A stretch of 64,000 bases of DNA from Tetrahymena elliotti 4EA (GCA_000231825.2 JH720347.1:1-64000), one strand, 5' to 3'. Counted from the stretch's first letter, positions 48,919-63,078 are shown. Notes: generated from the sequence alone by a model not told the origin. Program-made: numbers and translations.

Positions 48919-51276
48919 TCAATTTTATAATGGAGATTTATACTTTTTAGTTTATTCGTAAAGCATTTAAGGAATAGGATTATATAATTACTAAATTTGA
49001 GAGTCTAAATATTATTATGGCTACAACTAAGCATTCTTTTTTTTGAAAGACAAGTTCCGACTTTTGCTACCCTGCTAGACAGGACTTTGTTAAGTTACTA
49101 AAGGTGAAAATCCACAATTTATATGAGGATTTCTATTTAAATCATTATTTTCTAAGTTAAATAAAGGACTTCCTTTCCATTTCCTGTATTTTTTGTATTA
49201 TGTCTATCCTAGTGGTTATTATTAATTGTAATTTTTAATATTATTGCCCTATTGTTCTATTATAATATCAGATATGACCCTTAGTTTGTTAAACTTAAGA
49301 GTTTATGGGCTTAAAGCGTTTCTTACAGTAGGTAGTGCATTTTTTTAATTATAAAAAGTTGTGCTTTGCTTTATTAAAGGATTTTAGTTGACGGCATCTA
49401 TAATTTATGCAAGAGGAGAATTTGATCTTGCTCTAAACTCTTCAATTGTTTTTTTTCTCTCTAATTTATTAAGTTTTTTATTTACATAAAACATATTCTT
49501 CTTTAACTTATGATTATCCCTCATTTAATTGTTATGTTTATTTACAACACTAGTAGGGGAGTGTGTGAGTTCTCTTAGCTATAAATCCTATTGAATTAAA
49601 TAAACCTACTGTTCTTTTTATTACATTTTCAAAATTTAGAAATTTTCTTTTTTCTTTTCATGCTCAATAAATTTTTATATTGGATGTATTTATATGTTAT
49701 ATTCTCCAGAAGAATTTAATTACTAAATTAGCTCATCTTCCTTATCTATTTTATATAGCATATCATCTTTTAAGTAATAAAATCCACCTCCTCCTTTGAT
49801 ACTTATCCTCTTTTATTGATACTTTTACTAATTGCAGTTCAAAGTAAATTTTGGTTTTAGTGGAGAATAGGTATCAGCTGAAGTATTTTGCTAAACTTAC
49901 TCTCTAAATTTCTCTGAAAAATCCACCTGGTCATTAAAAGAATTTCTTGATGTTTAAGAATATATTTTTTCTTTACTGCTTTTTTAATAAGGATATTTCA
50001 CTGACTCTACATTTAGTTACAATTTCTCATTACTTTCTTAAGTAAGATTTTCGGTATTTTATATTTCTTGTTCTTTAAATCTTTCAGTAAGACTATAATC
50101 ACCACTATAATTTTATTTCTTTCTCCTAACTCTTGATGACTAAAAAGGAACATTAGTGCTCTAAAGTAGTTTCAGTTTACTTAAATCAAGGGTCTTATTC
50201 AATTGATTATTTTTTAAAGCCTAAAAATTATTCTCAGAGGTATTATTCTTCTCCTTTTTAGGTAATACTCCTAAATATGTTCCAGCTCTTAAATTTTTGT
50301 ATTTTTTTATCTCATTTTTAATATTAATTGTATCCAAACTATCCTATCCTTTCAATTCTTGAATATCATAGTAGTTCACTTACTTCAATAGATCTTAACC
50401 AATTTATTCACTTTTTAATTTCATCGAGTTATTTGAATTTGTGCTGATATTTTAAGGTATCGTTATCTATTTACACTAAATAGTCTTAAACTTTTATTTT
50501 GGTTTATCAGAGGTGTCTTAATTTTAATTGATATCTGTATAATTTTATTAAACAATATCTTAGTTTATTTCTTAAATGATATTCTTATCATTAAATGCTG
50601 CAGACTCTATAGTCTTTTAGGATTGTTAAATATTTCTATTTTTAAGATTATGCCTGTCAATTAACATGCCAACTTGTAATTATTTTCTATGCTCAATATA
50701 ACTTGGACTCATAAATACCCAGCTTGAATGTATTTCACTTTTTTTTGATTGTATTTCTTGAGGATCTATGGAAGGTGTAGCATTTGCCTTAAGACTTTAT
50801 TATGTTTTAACAATTATTTACTCTTCTTAAATTTCATTCTTTGAAACAGATGAAATATTTAACATATTTTTTTCTTCTACAGCAACCTAAGGACTAAATG
50901 AGTTTAATCTGATTACATTACTATTATTATTCATGCTAGAATAAACTGTTTACAAATTACCTCCTTAGCTTGGATTCTATCTTCTGTAACTAGATAGAAA
51001 TCTAGTAGAAAGCTATGTTTTACTATCTACTGTTGTTTTAGCATTATATTAACTACTATCACTCTTTTATTTATTGTGGTATTCACCTAAAGATGAGAGT
51101 ATATTTTAACCATCGCTTTCCCATGATCCAATATCTTGACCAGGTTTAGATGATAATTAATCAATTTTTAACTTGCTTTTATCCATTCCACTCAAATAAA
51201 GATCTATATCATTATTTTCATCTAAACACTCCAATAAGTTTTTGCGTGCCTCATTTTCTTATATTAAATCTTCCAT
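48919..51276 (-). CDS. Intronless 785-residue protein, unknown
   Basis: A single open frame of 786 codons from ATG 51276 to TGA 48919 with TAA/TAG as Gln; no intron is needed. The N-terminus is acidic and helical (MEDLIQENEARKNLLECLDE). The middle is Gln/Asn/Ser/Lys-rich with a few more ordered pieces (SSWVFMSPSYIEHRKQLQVG; NLRAGTYLGVLPKKE; KGGGGFYYLKDDMLYKIDKE). The C-terminal third is basic and looks best conserved: KLNKLERKKTIEEFRARSNS, NALPTVRNALSPQTLKFNKL, then RKWKGSPLFNLENND and NCGFSPLV. The last part is better in G and C than the flanks. No family, membrane span or signal peptide is recognised. It shares a divergent gap with the Ser/Lys-rich gene. Confidence 0.8.
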
Positions 51277-52233
51277 AAATTGAAAAATACTAAAGGATAA
51301 AGTAATCAATCTATCTATCTTTTCTATAATAAATATTGATATATTTTTTGATATTTTTCTTAGTTAAGAATAATAATAAAAAAATATCATAAAAAGAAGA
51401 ATAATGTAATTGAAAGATTATTTTAACCATTGATTTTATCTGTACAATAAAACAAGTAGATTCAATATTTTTACTTTGATTCATAGATAGATAGATAATT
51501 AGCAAATAAATACTTTTTATTCACAAAATTTAATCATTATTTTTATTTTTAATTTAAAAATTAACATATTTAATACAATTAGATAAAAAAATTATTTTCA
51601 AAAAAAAATAACTAAAGTAATCTTGAATATATAAAATTTAACTAAATATATTTAACACTTTAATAATTCTAAATCTATCATTAAATCTATTAAAAAATAA
51701 ATAAATTTAATGAAAAATATTAAATAAACATCTCAAACTTAAGTTTAACTTAAACGTAATCAATTTTAAAATATAAATATCACCAAAGAACTTTATAAAA
51801 TTAAATAGATAATGTGTTATCAGCCAAATTAAAATAGAAACTTAAATAATAAAATAACCCCTCCTTAAATCAAATATTATATTTTTTAATTTAATTTATC
51901 TCACAAATATTTGATATTTTTTGAGTAGGTTTTTTAAAACAATAGATATTGATTGAAGAAATATTGAGATATATTTTGATATTTAAAATTAAGCTATTCA
52001 AAGAAATTTATTAAAAAATTATTAAGATTTGAAAATTTTTCTGATATGTGTGTGATTTACTCTTAAATTCAAATTATAATATCAATAAAAATTTCATCAC
52101 AACAAAAATAATTAAGATTTTTGTAATTGTTAGATAATCTTGATTATACAAAGTAATTCAACTGTTAAAACTAATATCTGTAAAAATTTTTAAAAATTTT
52201 ATAATTTATCAATCAAAATAAAGAAATTGACTA
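51277..52233. other. Divergent intergenic region
   Basis: AT-rich promoter gap. It holds the complementary GATA/TATC repeat pair listed separately. Confidence 0.5.
51309..51497. repeat. Complementary ATCT / AGAT tetranucleotide runs
   Basis: (ATCT)3 at 51309-51320 and an ATAG/AGAT run at 51483-51497 are reverse complements about 160 bases apart, upstream of the minus-strand start at 51276. They could pair as an inverted repeat or be independent microsatellites. Confidence 0.5.
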
Positions 52234-53286
52234 ATGATTGGATAAAAAATTATTACTTAAAAGTATCCAGCTTAGATTTCATCTTAAGATAAATATTAGC
52301 TGAATTAGAAATAAACCTCTAAATAGGATATGCAAAAGATGTAATCAAAAGCTTAAGAAATAGACTAAAAGCTTAGCAGTAGAATTAAAGTATTAATGAG
52401 TTAAATTTCATCATCTCATTCATCGTCATCATCATCTTCATCTTAATCAGCTAAATCATCTGTTGACTCAGAAATTGATAAAGGGATTAAATACTCTATT
52501 CAGTCCAATAGATAAAATAACTTTTAAGAGAAAAAATAAATTTCTTCTCATAGCAAAAAAATAAAATATAAAAGTTCTTCAGTAAGTGATCGCTCTTCTT
52601 CATTATCTTCAATTTCATCTTCTTCATCTGAAAAATCAAAGGATGAGAGTTTTAAAAAAACAAAAAAATAAGAAAGAGAAAAGAAAAATGAAAAATTTGA
52701 TGATAAAAAAAGAAGCAAGAATAAAAAAAATAGAAAAGATAGTATCTCTTCATCATAGTAATCTTCTATTTCTTCACCCTCATCTGATGATGAAAATAGC
52801 TAATCTTCTTAAGGGAGCCTTGACTTTAGAAAGAAATATTATAAAGACACTCTTAAAATTAAAAATGAATTTAGCTACTTAGATACTATAAAAAATAGGC
52901 CTTTGAAAGAAGTTTCTTATTAAAATGATAATATAAGAAAAGCAGAAAAAAAGGTAAAGAAGTGCTTTGATGAAATGAATAAAGTATTTGATGAGGATAA
53001 GAAGAAGAAATTAAAAGAATCTAAAGATATAGTCAAGTAAATTAATATTTTAGAGAAAGAGAAGATGAAAGATATAAATAAAAAATACAATATATCATCT
53101 TTATCATCTTCAAATTCTTCTTCTGTGTCTTCTGATGGTTCTTCTTCGTTATCCAGTTCAAGTTCTCCTGAATCTAAATAGTAAGAAAAGAAGAGCAAAA
53201 AAGAAACTAAATAAAAGAAGCATAATTATGATCAAGAAAATAAAAATCCAAGCAAGTTGAGATATATTAAAAAAAAATACTTATGA
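52234..53286 (+). CDS. Ser/Lys-rich low-complexity protein
   Basis: Intronless frame of 350 residues from ATG 52234 to TGA 53284-53286. It alternates serine blocks (SSSHSSSSSSSSQSAKSS; SSSLSSISSSSSEKSKDES; SSLSSSSSPESK) with Lys/Glu-rich charged blocks (KTKKQEREKKNEKFDDKKRS; EDKKKKLKESKDIVKQ). A more ordered segment in the middle reads RKKYYKDTLKIKNEFSYLDT. The layout resembles highly phosphorylated nucleolar or SR-like proteins, although RS dipeptides are few. A nuclear, phosphorylation-regulated role is a guess. No domain recognised. Confidence 0.75.
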
Positions 53287-53683
53287 ATTTAAAAAATGAG
53301 CTAGATTTATCTAAAATATTTGTTCAAATTTTGCAATCATTTTAATAAATTTATTTTCCATATTTATTTGATTTCTTTTTTAATTTATTTTATTTTAGTT
53401 AGTATATATTGAAAACTTCAAGGTTTTAATTCAAACCATTTTAACATCAAAAAAACATTGATTAGCAATTAATGATTGAATTAGATTGTAATTTATTTTG
53501 CTTAGAAAATGAATTTTAGTATTTTTTATTCAGAAAGAAAGAAATTTTAATGAATTGGTTAAAGAAAAAATATAATTGCAAACAAGATTCTATTAATAAA
53601 AAATAAATAGTTATCAATATCTATATTTATTAGATAAAAACAAAGAAAAAAGAAGAAGAAAATAATTAAATTATTTAGGAAGA
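53287..53683. other. Intergenic region
   Basis: AT-rich promoter gap before the NDUFA6-like gene, ending in a purine-rich A/G leader. Confidence 0.5.
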
Positions 53684-54202
53684 ATGAATCACTATTGGGG
53701 CTCAACAAACACTATCCCTGCTTCATCAACATAAAATAACAATTACTACTCTGGTGGTGGTAACAATGTTACTATCAGAGGTAATGAAATCTTGGAAAGA
53801 TTACCTTCCCAAACTCCATCCTAAAATTTGGTATAAGCTTCTATGAAAACCTTACGTTTTTACAGGAAATTCTGCAGATTAATTCCCTTCATTTTGAGAA
53901 TTCACAATATTGGTACTAAATTCACTGCCCAATAAGCTATGATTAATTTTGGAAATTATATTCGTGAGAGAAAGCACTTTAGAGATCCCGGTTTGATTGA
54001 CCATAGAATCTAACTCGGATATGAGTTACTCTACGAAGCTGAAATGCACTTCTCTCAACACACTATCTTGATGTAATACTTATCACCTTACAATAATCCT
54101 CTTAGCGATAGAGGTTATTCTTATCTTGAAAAAGTTAAATACGGCAATAAATCTAAATTCCTTCAAGGTTTCTACAAGGGTAATAAGCCTACTGAGTTCT
54201 GA
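53684..54202 (+). CDS. NDUFA6: Mitochondrial complex I subunit NDUFA6/B14-like (LYR family)
   Basis: Intronless 172-residue frame. After a ~50-residue Asn/Gly/Ser-rich N-terminal extension comes a LYR-type start (ASMKTLRFYRKFCRLIPFIL), then NFGNYIRERKHFRDPGLIDH, which parallels the family's REMF...NAHVTDPRVIDLL, a helical LGYELLYEAEMHF, and near the end KSKFLQGFYKGNKP, which parallels the family's DFLSKFY motif. In other eukaryotes this peripheral-arm subunit binds the mitochondrial acyl carrier protein through the LYR helix. The extra loop before the last motif and the N-terminal extension make it longer than the ~130-residue animal protein. Codons are C-rich (CAC, TAC, TTC, ATC, CCC) compared with the neighbours, as expected for a highly expressed respiratory gene. 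Confidence 0.78.
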
Positions 54203-55628
54203 AAGCCATATAACATAGCAATAAGTTAAAGCATAAATTTCATACAAGTTTATTTATTTATAATTAGCTTTAGAGATCTTATTTTGTTAAATAAATAGGT
54301 ACAATTGCTTTCAAAATACATCAAGCTATAACTAGAGAAAAAATTATAAAATAAATATATTCAAGTATGAAATGATTTTATGAAATCTTTGTTTATGTTA
54401 CTTCAATAACTTATAAGTTTAACATTCCTTTAATTTCTATCTTATTTAAATTTAATAGCTTAAAAAAGGAAATTTAGGTATTATTATCACATTCAATATG
54501 CAATATGAGATTAAAAAATTAGCCTATTAATTAGCTTACTTGATATCTATTTTATTTAGATACTTTTTTTCATTTATTTTGATAAGCTTTCTTTTAAAAA
54601 ATGTGGATTTTTTACATTTCATCAAGCATTCATAGATAACATGCAAAATATATTATAGATTTATACTTAATAATGATTTTACTTATCTTCCCTTTTTAAA
54701 TTTTAATATATATTTTAGAAATAAACTTATGGATATCATCTTTCTTGCAAGAAATTTTTTAGTAAATAAATCGCCCTTTTAAAGAAATAAATTTTAGAAA
54801 TAATCTCATAATTTAAAGAATAAATAAAATACATTTCTTAAAATATTTCAAAGTTTTTATTTTAAAATATTTGGTGATACCAAGATCATTTTTAATTAAA
54901 ATAATATTATTTATTTTACTATCTTTTAAGGTTTTTAAAATTTTTTAAAGTTATTTACAAGCAGTAATAGATAATCAATCAGTTTTAATATGGAGATAAT
55001 GAATTATGTTATTAATAAAAATAAATTTTGGATTATTATTTTTAAAAAGAGTAATTTTTTGAAAACGTTTTATCTTATAATTAAAAAAATAATTTATCGA
55101 CAATTAATTAAAGTAGATTTTAGAAATCGAAAGTTATAAAGAGCTAAAAAATTAATAAAGAAAATTATTTTCAAAGAAATAATATTTACTATCTGAATAA
55201 TATCTACATATTTGATTCTAATTTCACAAATAATAAAAATCAGCAGAAAATAATAATTTTTTAGGAAATAAAATAAAAATGAATTTAATTATCTTGAGTT
55301 GTGTGTAAATTTAATATCAATAAGAAATGCTATTTAATAATATTTTGCTTATCTATTAAAATATAAAGATATCAGATTTTTACCTATTGAAAAGTAATGA
55401 GTTTAAATTATAATTGTTATTTACGCAATATTAAAATACATTACAAGCTACGATTAATATTTACCTAAAAGGTTATGAAAATCTTTATTGTATACCAACG
55501 TATTTATTTATTTATTCATTATTATCAAATTGAAAAACTATTTGTTAAAAATTCAAACGAAAATTTTGTTATTTCAAAAGCAATAGAAAGCAATTTAATT
55601 AGTTTCTTTACTAAATAATTTCAAAAAT
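54203..55628. other. Intergenic region
   Basis: About 1.4 kb, among the most AT-rich stretches of the window. No coding, RNA or repeat signal recognised. Confidence 0.5.
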
Positions 55629-58600
55629 ATGAATTAGAGTAACACTTTTTAACAGCAATACAGCTAGCTTGGTATTATGAACGCTATCCCCCCTCCATAG
55701 ATGCCATAATAACCTTAGATTAAACTATTAGGATCTTCGAATGCAAATTAAAATATGAAACTACCATATTAGTAGACTCCAAACTAAGCAGTTTTTTCAA
55801 ATTAAAGCTAATACTAGCTTGTGTAAATCCAGTAAAACTAAAATTCAAATAATTAAGTTTATTTGAAAACAAATGGATCTTCTCAAAATTTTGAAGTTAA
55901 GCAAAGTTCAAAGGTAATTCACACTAATGGTAGTACCAGTAGTATATGCAGTAACAGCAAATTTCCTTATAAAGTTAAAAATATAATTTAAGAAATTAAT
56001 CTTTAAAGCAGCTAGCAAAATAACATTATTCCATAAATTCAAGTTCGTAACAGATTCTTAAATAATTAGCCAGAGGTATACTAAAATTCTTTTACAAATA
56101 GCTAATTTTAGCATCCTTTAGAAAATGGAAGAAGCCTAAGCAGTAATGTCATCATACCTACTCAAGGTAGTTAAGTATTCTAAAATAATCATAACAATAA
56201 TTTTATACAAGCTCGAAGAAATTCTAATTGCAGCACTTAACATAATTCTTCTGTATAGCAAAATAGTAGTTTTTATCATCCAATAATTCAATCAGTCTAA
56301 TATGGGCTCCTGTAAAATCCTTCTTAAATAGCTCCTTTTATTAAGAAAACAGACAATATAAATGAAAAAATTTTAAATCATGAAAATAAGTTAAAAGAAT
56401 TCTTGTAAGATAAGAACTTTCAAATTTTTAGTGAGTAGAATTAAAACTAATTTGAAGCTTTAGCCAGCAGCAGAAGCAGTAAAGGTTTGTAAAATGTAGA
56501 AAATTAATTATAAAAATAAAATGTTTGTATTGTGAATAATCAAATAAAGTTATCTCCTGAAAAAAATGTTTTTAAAACTGTGATAACATACATGAACAAC
56601 TAGCCTCAATAAACTAATTATTCTCAACAGCAACAACAATAATATAATATGAATAAATTCTCTGTTGATAACAAATAAACTTTTAATAATACAACAATTC
56701 CCACTTTCGTACCATAAGATCATTAATCTAAATAGAATGTTGGTTAACTTCTTGATAATTCAAATTTTAAGTTAACTAATAATATTTCTCCTTCATAATC
56801 TTCATCTACTATTTAATCACCTAAAATTTTAAGAGGGTATAAACTATTTGATTAGAATAAGAATCAGAATTAATCTGGAATTACTACAGGAATATAAGGA
56901 TTTAATATATTTGAAACTTAAAATATTCCTTCATACTTAGATCAAAAACCAAACACAGAAGTTTACAAATAAAGTGTAAATGGTAATTCAAATATTATTG
57001 AAAAGTAAAATTAATCTCCAGCTCTCACATTTGCTTAGAATAACAATGATACTTAATCTAGAAAGTCTAGCATTTCAGATTTTTAACTGAATAAATAAAG
57101 TAGTTTAAATTAATAATCTTTGTCTCCATTACCAAAATCTCCAGTTTCTTCTTTTGTTTAACAAGAAGTAAGAAGCATTTCTCCTAATAACACATCTAAC
57201 ATTAACCAAATAAATGAAATAAAAAATTAACAAAAAGAAGATTTAACTAAAAGGGCAAGTGTTAAGAATGAAAATAATTCAGCGACTTAAAATTTTATTT
57301 ACAAACTGAAAGATTAATATTTCACACCTTAAAATTTAGATCAATCAAGCACTAAAAATGAAATAAATTTGTTAGCTTTATAAAATAATACTATTTCAAA
57401 AACTCCTAGTCTAAATAGTAGAGATTTAACACCATCAAATGCCCCTTTGGTTCATGTACAGCAATCTTCTTCTTTAAGTCCATCAATTTAATCTCCAACA
57501 AAATTTATTCAGCAAAGCAATTAATAGTAAAATTAGCAAAAGTAAGAAGATGAGAAAGAAAAGTAAATTTTAGTTTACAGGCTCCATTCCCCTAAACCAA
57601 TGAGTAAATCTAATTCCTAAAGTATATTAAATGAAGATTAAAATAATAACTTACAGAAATCAAAACAAGCATCAATTTCTAAAAGCAACCAACAATCTCC
57701 AATCTCAAATAAAATTGAAGGGAGTTAAAGCTAATCTATTTTAAATTCTAATATTTAATTCCCTTTAAAGAATACTTTTTCATAACTTAAATCATCAGTA
57801 AATGAATAAACAATACCATTTTAACCTAAAATCTAAACCTAACCTCAAAACATAAATAAAATTATAGAGGGAGATAAACAAGAATAAACTATTGTTTAAC
57901 TTAATTCTCAATTATCTTAACAGTCTCTTTAAGGTATTCCTCCATATACTCCACTTTTATTTCCTGCTTATAAAGGAATTCAGAACCCATTAGAAAACCT
58001 AGGCTTAATTTAATAAAGAACATTTTTAAGTAGATAACCTTCCCCTGAGAAATAAAAATATGCTTCTCACTCCCCTGCCAGATCTGTTTAATCAGACATC
58101 TAAAGGTCTAATCACCTTTTTAGTCCTTTTACAGCTGCAGAAAAATAGATCAATCAGTAGAAAAATAGACCAAATTCATTAGAAAATAGCAAAAAAAGCT
58201 TATCATAATCCCCTACACTCTAAAATTAAGATGTAATTTAAACTATTTCTCTATCTTAGAATCCTTAAGGCTTTATCATTTAATAAAATGTGTAAACATA
58301 AATTCCAGTAACAAATGCTCCAATAATTAACAATATTATTACCTCATCACCAGAAGAAATTAAAAGTTAAAAGATTCAAGCCTCTCATAATGCCTAAATT
58401 CCTAATACAAATGGAGTTAAAATAAATACTCTTGTAGAGCATTAGATTAAAGATTACCAAAATTATCTAAAAAGTAGTCCAGCTGGAAATGTCAAAATAA
58501 TAGAGAATAATATAATTTTTGATAATCAGTAAATCTAAGATTCAATTGATTAAAAATAAAATAGTATATTTACTTTTTAAACAATATCAAGTCCATTCCC

Positions 58601-61600
58601 CTCAACAAATAAAAATATTTTGTCTCACTAACCAAGCGCTAAAAAGAATAGTTTTGATTTAAAATAATTTGCAAATAGTCCTTTAGGAATCTAAAATAAT
58701 GATTTAAGTAACAATTCAAATTTCTTCTAGAATAATGAAATAAAAAAAGTTATTGGATAATTTGACTCTGAAGGTAAGCAATATTAAGATTTACTCAGCT
58801 AAATTGATGAATCAGCTAACAAATAAAGTTAAAGAGAAAATTCATTTTTGAATTAAGATAATATAATTAGCAAACCTTAAAATACATAAATTTTCATTGA
58901 AAACTCACAAAAATAAAACTAGAATCTAGAGACTAAAGAAGCCATGCCAAACAATAGTGGTTTGAATCAATTATAATATAATATTTTACATAAAGACCAA
59001 GTAAGAAAATAATTGTTATTTCATGATTTTTAAATAATATTTTTTTAATTTAATAGAATCCATAAACAGATGAATCAAGAAAAATGCATTTTTCATTTTA
59101 AGACAATAAAAGTAATTAAATATATTCATTTAATCTTTTTATGTTTATTTATCAATTTTATATAAAAGATGTAAAAGAAAGTCCCACTGGGTAGAGATAA
59201 GATAAAATAATAGAAGAGAATATAGATAAACTAATAGGAAATATTTTCAAAGAAGCATTGAATAATGTGAATTAAACGATCAACTAAAAAAGGAATGAGT
59301 TGAATTCATAATTTTTAACTTCTGAAAAACAAAATATTCAATAAGTTTAAGAAAAAGCAATACAAAAAACATCTGATTAATAAGCTTTGAGTTTAAATTC
59401 TGCTGCATAAAATTTTCAATAAAATTAATAAAAAGTAATCTAAAAATTACCTGATTAATAAGTTTCTAAAGTTAAGAACTAATAAGATAATAAATTACTA
59501 GTAGATCAATTCAAAGTTAAAGATCAAAATATAAATATGAAATTTGACTAGATGATAAAAAATGAAGAAATATCAAATCCTGATGATTCAAAAGACTCTA
59601 CAAAGAAATCATAGTAGAAAAACTAATAAAAGAATCAAGGAGAATAAGAATAGAATCAAGAAATTATTTCATAAAATTCTAAAGCTGAGAAGTAGTTAAA
59701 GCAGCAGCCGCCAGTTTATTTAGCAAAAAATTTGAATACCATCAATGAATTAGAAGGTGATGCTCTCTCAGCTTTTAAGAAATTAGAGAATGGTTAAACA
59801 GTTTATCTTCCTTTAGATGATAATAAAAAAAAAGAGCTTGCATAGAGCTGGCAAAAACCAGATTATTTCTAATCATTAATTTTGGAATAACTAGATAAAG
59901 ACAAAAAATAAATTAAACAACTTAGCTCGAAAAAAAATTTGAAAAATTCTTTAACACAATTTTCTAAACCAATAGAAAGAAGCAGCGGTAATAGTTAAAG
60001 TTCTATGAAACAATCAGATTCGTATTAGAAATTGATTAAATAAAGCAACAGTGAAGTAAAAAATTTTAAGGATGAGTTGTAAAACTCAAATAATTAGAAA
60101 ACAAAAGGATTCTTATTCAAAGAACATAAAGAAAAATCAGAGTAGAAATTCTCATAACCTCCAAATGTAGAATAAAAATTTTCTAATTAATCTCCTGAAA
60201 GATATTAATAACAAGATTAGATCAATGAGGATTAAACAAAAAAAAATAAATAGGAAAAAGTGTTCCCTTTTTTCTAATCTTCATCTTCAAATAATTAATA
60301 GAAAAATAAAAGTTTAACATTTTAAAATTCTTAATCTAATTCGAGATAGAACAGTGTAGATAAGCAGAGAAGTATAGTAGATAAAATAGAAAATACATTT
60401 GAAGAAGCTTAAGTAATAGGTTCTTTTGGTTAATTACAGAACTTTAACATTCCTTAATTAGAAGTTAAAAGTGTAAAGAACCAAAGATCGGTAGCTCAAT
60501 TCTAGTAGCCATATCCATCTCTTTCATTGTAATCATAACAAAACAGCAAATAAAATTCTCCACAATCTTAAAAACTAAAAAATTTCCTTCCAGATTAAGA
60601 TATTGAGAAGGAGGAGCCTTAATATTTAGATTAAGCTCCAACTGAGTATCCTTAAAGCTTTTAAGAGAATAGCAAAGAAGATATCTTACTCACACCTCAA
60701 TATGAAGAATCTGAAAGTAAGCATTTTTATATTATTTAGATTAATACTTTAATTTGTAAAATTAAAAGAGGACAAAAAGTATAGACATTTTTTGCTTAAA
60801 ATGCTGAATAATTATAAAGAAAAAAGGTAATTTTTTAATGTTCAATAAATTGCTCATACATTTATTTTAAATAAAGAGAAGAGATACTTAATAAAATTGA
60901 TAAACTTAACAAGAAATAGTAAATTGAATAAATTACTGGCTAACCTTTTAATCTTTCATAAGTTTAAAAGAATAATTCTAGCATTGTTGAACCTTAAAAA
61001 TTGATTTACAAGCCTTAAAAGTGTTATAATGAAAGTGAATAAAACAAATAAATTAGCCCTTAAAAATAAAATTAAGGTAGCAATCAAAAAAAGAAGAAAT
61101 TCGATGTTAATATGTATATAAGCAATGCTTACTCAGAAAACGAAATGCAATAATAAATTTAATAATATGAAATGCTTATCAAAAATGATACTCAGTCACC
61201 AGAAAACTAAAGAAGGAATAAAGAGTCCTATTTAAATAGCTTAATCAGTAGCCCTGATCAAACAAATGAGCAAAAGTAATATTATGTAAGAGGGTAGTCC
61301 CCAGATTTGCATGAAGGAGAAGATTAAAATTAAATGTTATTGCAATCGAAAGGAAGAAAACTAAGACCTTGTGAGTTTTAAAATATTTTCTAAAATTAGA
61401 AGGAAGAAAGTGAGGTTGAAAAAACAACATTTAAAGGAGAATATTATAAAAATGCTTAATTCAAAGAGTCTCCTAAAAAATCTAAATCAATAAGTCCTTA
61501 AAACCCTTAATAAAATGAAAAGCCACCACAAATGTGCCAGAGAGCTATTGATAAATAAAATAAGCAATAGGTAATAGAGAAACATAAAAATAGTAGCAAT

Positions 61601-63078
61601 AATAATAATAAGACATATGATGGTACAAAAAGAAATTTGAATGATATTGAAAGTAAATATAAAGTGAATAATATTAATATTAGTTAAAATTAAACTAAAA
61701 GTAGAAACTAATCTACATCAAAATCGCCTAATACAACTCCTAAAAGCCCTTATCAAAAGCAACCTTTAATTGATAAATAAAGATAAAATAATTTAAGGAA
61801 TAATTCAAGATTAAATTAAAAAAGTGTTAAACAATAGTATAGTTAAATTGAAAAATCAGATATGAATAATAATGTTACTGATCCTTAAATTTAAAATAAA
61901 AAACTACAGGGGTAGAGTTTTTTGAGGGATAAAAATAAAATTTCAGATAACATAATAAATAAAAAAAATTAGAAAGGAGATTAGTCGCTCCAAAAAAAGT
62001 AGAGTAATCAGTAAGAAGAGTTAAATTCTGATTTCAATAACTCTTAAAACATGGAAAATATTTATCCAGTTCATTAATAATCAAATAAAAATTTACAATA
62101 ATTTAATATTTTATTGTAGAATACTTTTGAGTCCTAAAATTAAAACTCAAAGGAAGATTCTTAAGTAGAAATTAATTAAAATTATTCTGAATATTCCTAT
62201 AGTTAAAATAATAAAAAGAATATTTACAATACTGCAAAGCAACTACAAGCAAATAAATATTATTAATAGAATATCTAAAATAATTAAGCAAAAGGTGGTA
62301 GTAATTATGTAAGCTCAAAAAAGGTAGAAAAAGTACCTCATACTGGTATTATTCAAAATATCAATGATATGCAGAAATATTCTGAATACATGATTGAAAA
62401 CAATCAAAGTAAATTTAATATTTTATTTAAAATTACATGTTTATATTTTATATATTTAAAGATTTACTCAAAGATTTAGACTAAAGCCTAGATAGAGTAA
62501 GCAGAAATAGTAGTTAGAATAACAAGTCTAGGAATAACAGTAACTCTGCAGGTAGAAGCATAATAAGAGAAATAGGATCTTTCTTTAAATATTAGAAAGA
62601 ACAAGAAATATCTCCTTAATTACGTCCTATATCTGGATCAGTTTTAAAAGGATAATAGTAATATTTAGATTCCAGATAATCTATCAGCAGTCCTGAAAGA
62701 ATTTAAGACTCTTAAAATGATTATGAATTTCAAAATAACTCTTCAAATCCTATAAATAATAAATTATATGTATAAATTAGAAAAACAATTCACTCAATTT
62801 CTCCTCCTCACTCATAAGAGCAGTAGAAAGGAAATTATTTTAATTTACCTCAATATTATTCTCATCGTAAATAATATTATTTAATTTTCCAATTTTAATA
62901 AAATTTACAATAATAAAAAAAAGTTCAAATTCAGGGAGAGTAGGATAAAAAGAATCAAAATAGATTTGAAGTAGATTCTTAGACATAAAATTAAAATTAG
63001 TAAAAAATTAATTTATAATAAATATAAAATATCATCAAAAAAAATAATTAAAAATTAAAAAAAAAAGTTGAATTGTGA
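55629..63078 (+). CDS. Giant Gln/Asn/Ser-rich protein
   Basis: About 2,300 residues from ATG 55629 to TGA 63076-63078. The first exon alone runs to 59000 (1,124 codons without TGA). Introns include 59001-59056 and others near 59112, 60717, 60830 and 62410. Composition is dominated by Gln, Asn and Ser, with repeated Ser-Pro sites (SLSPLPKSPVSS; RQPSPEKQK; SISPQNPQQ; SPNTTPKSPYQ), so multiple proline-directed phosphorylation is plausible. A helical Gln/Lys-rich block occurs near 59240-59650 and another near 60880-60940 (LNKIDKLNKKQQIEQIT). No catalytic or binding domain is recognised. Such proteins in ciliates include cortical, ciliary and RNP-granule components, but nothing here decides. Some or all internal splice sites are tentative. 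Confidence 0.75.

Noticed and set aside
49030..49140. GC-richer patch considered as a structured RNA
   Set aside because: It is the C-terminal coding part of the intronless minus-strand gene, which reads through without TGA.
52920..53198. 92-codon minus ORF, acidic and Phe/Ser-rich
   Set aside because: Antisense of the Ser/Lys-rich gene; its composition mirrors the sense codons.
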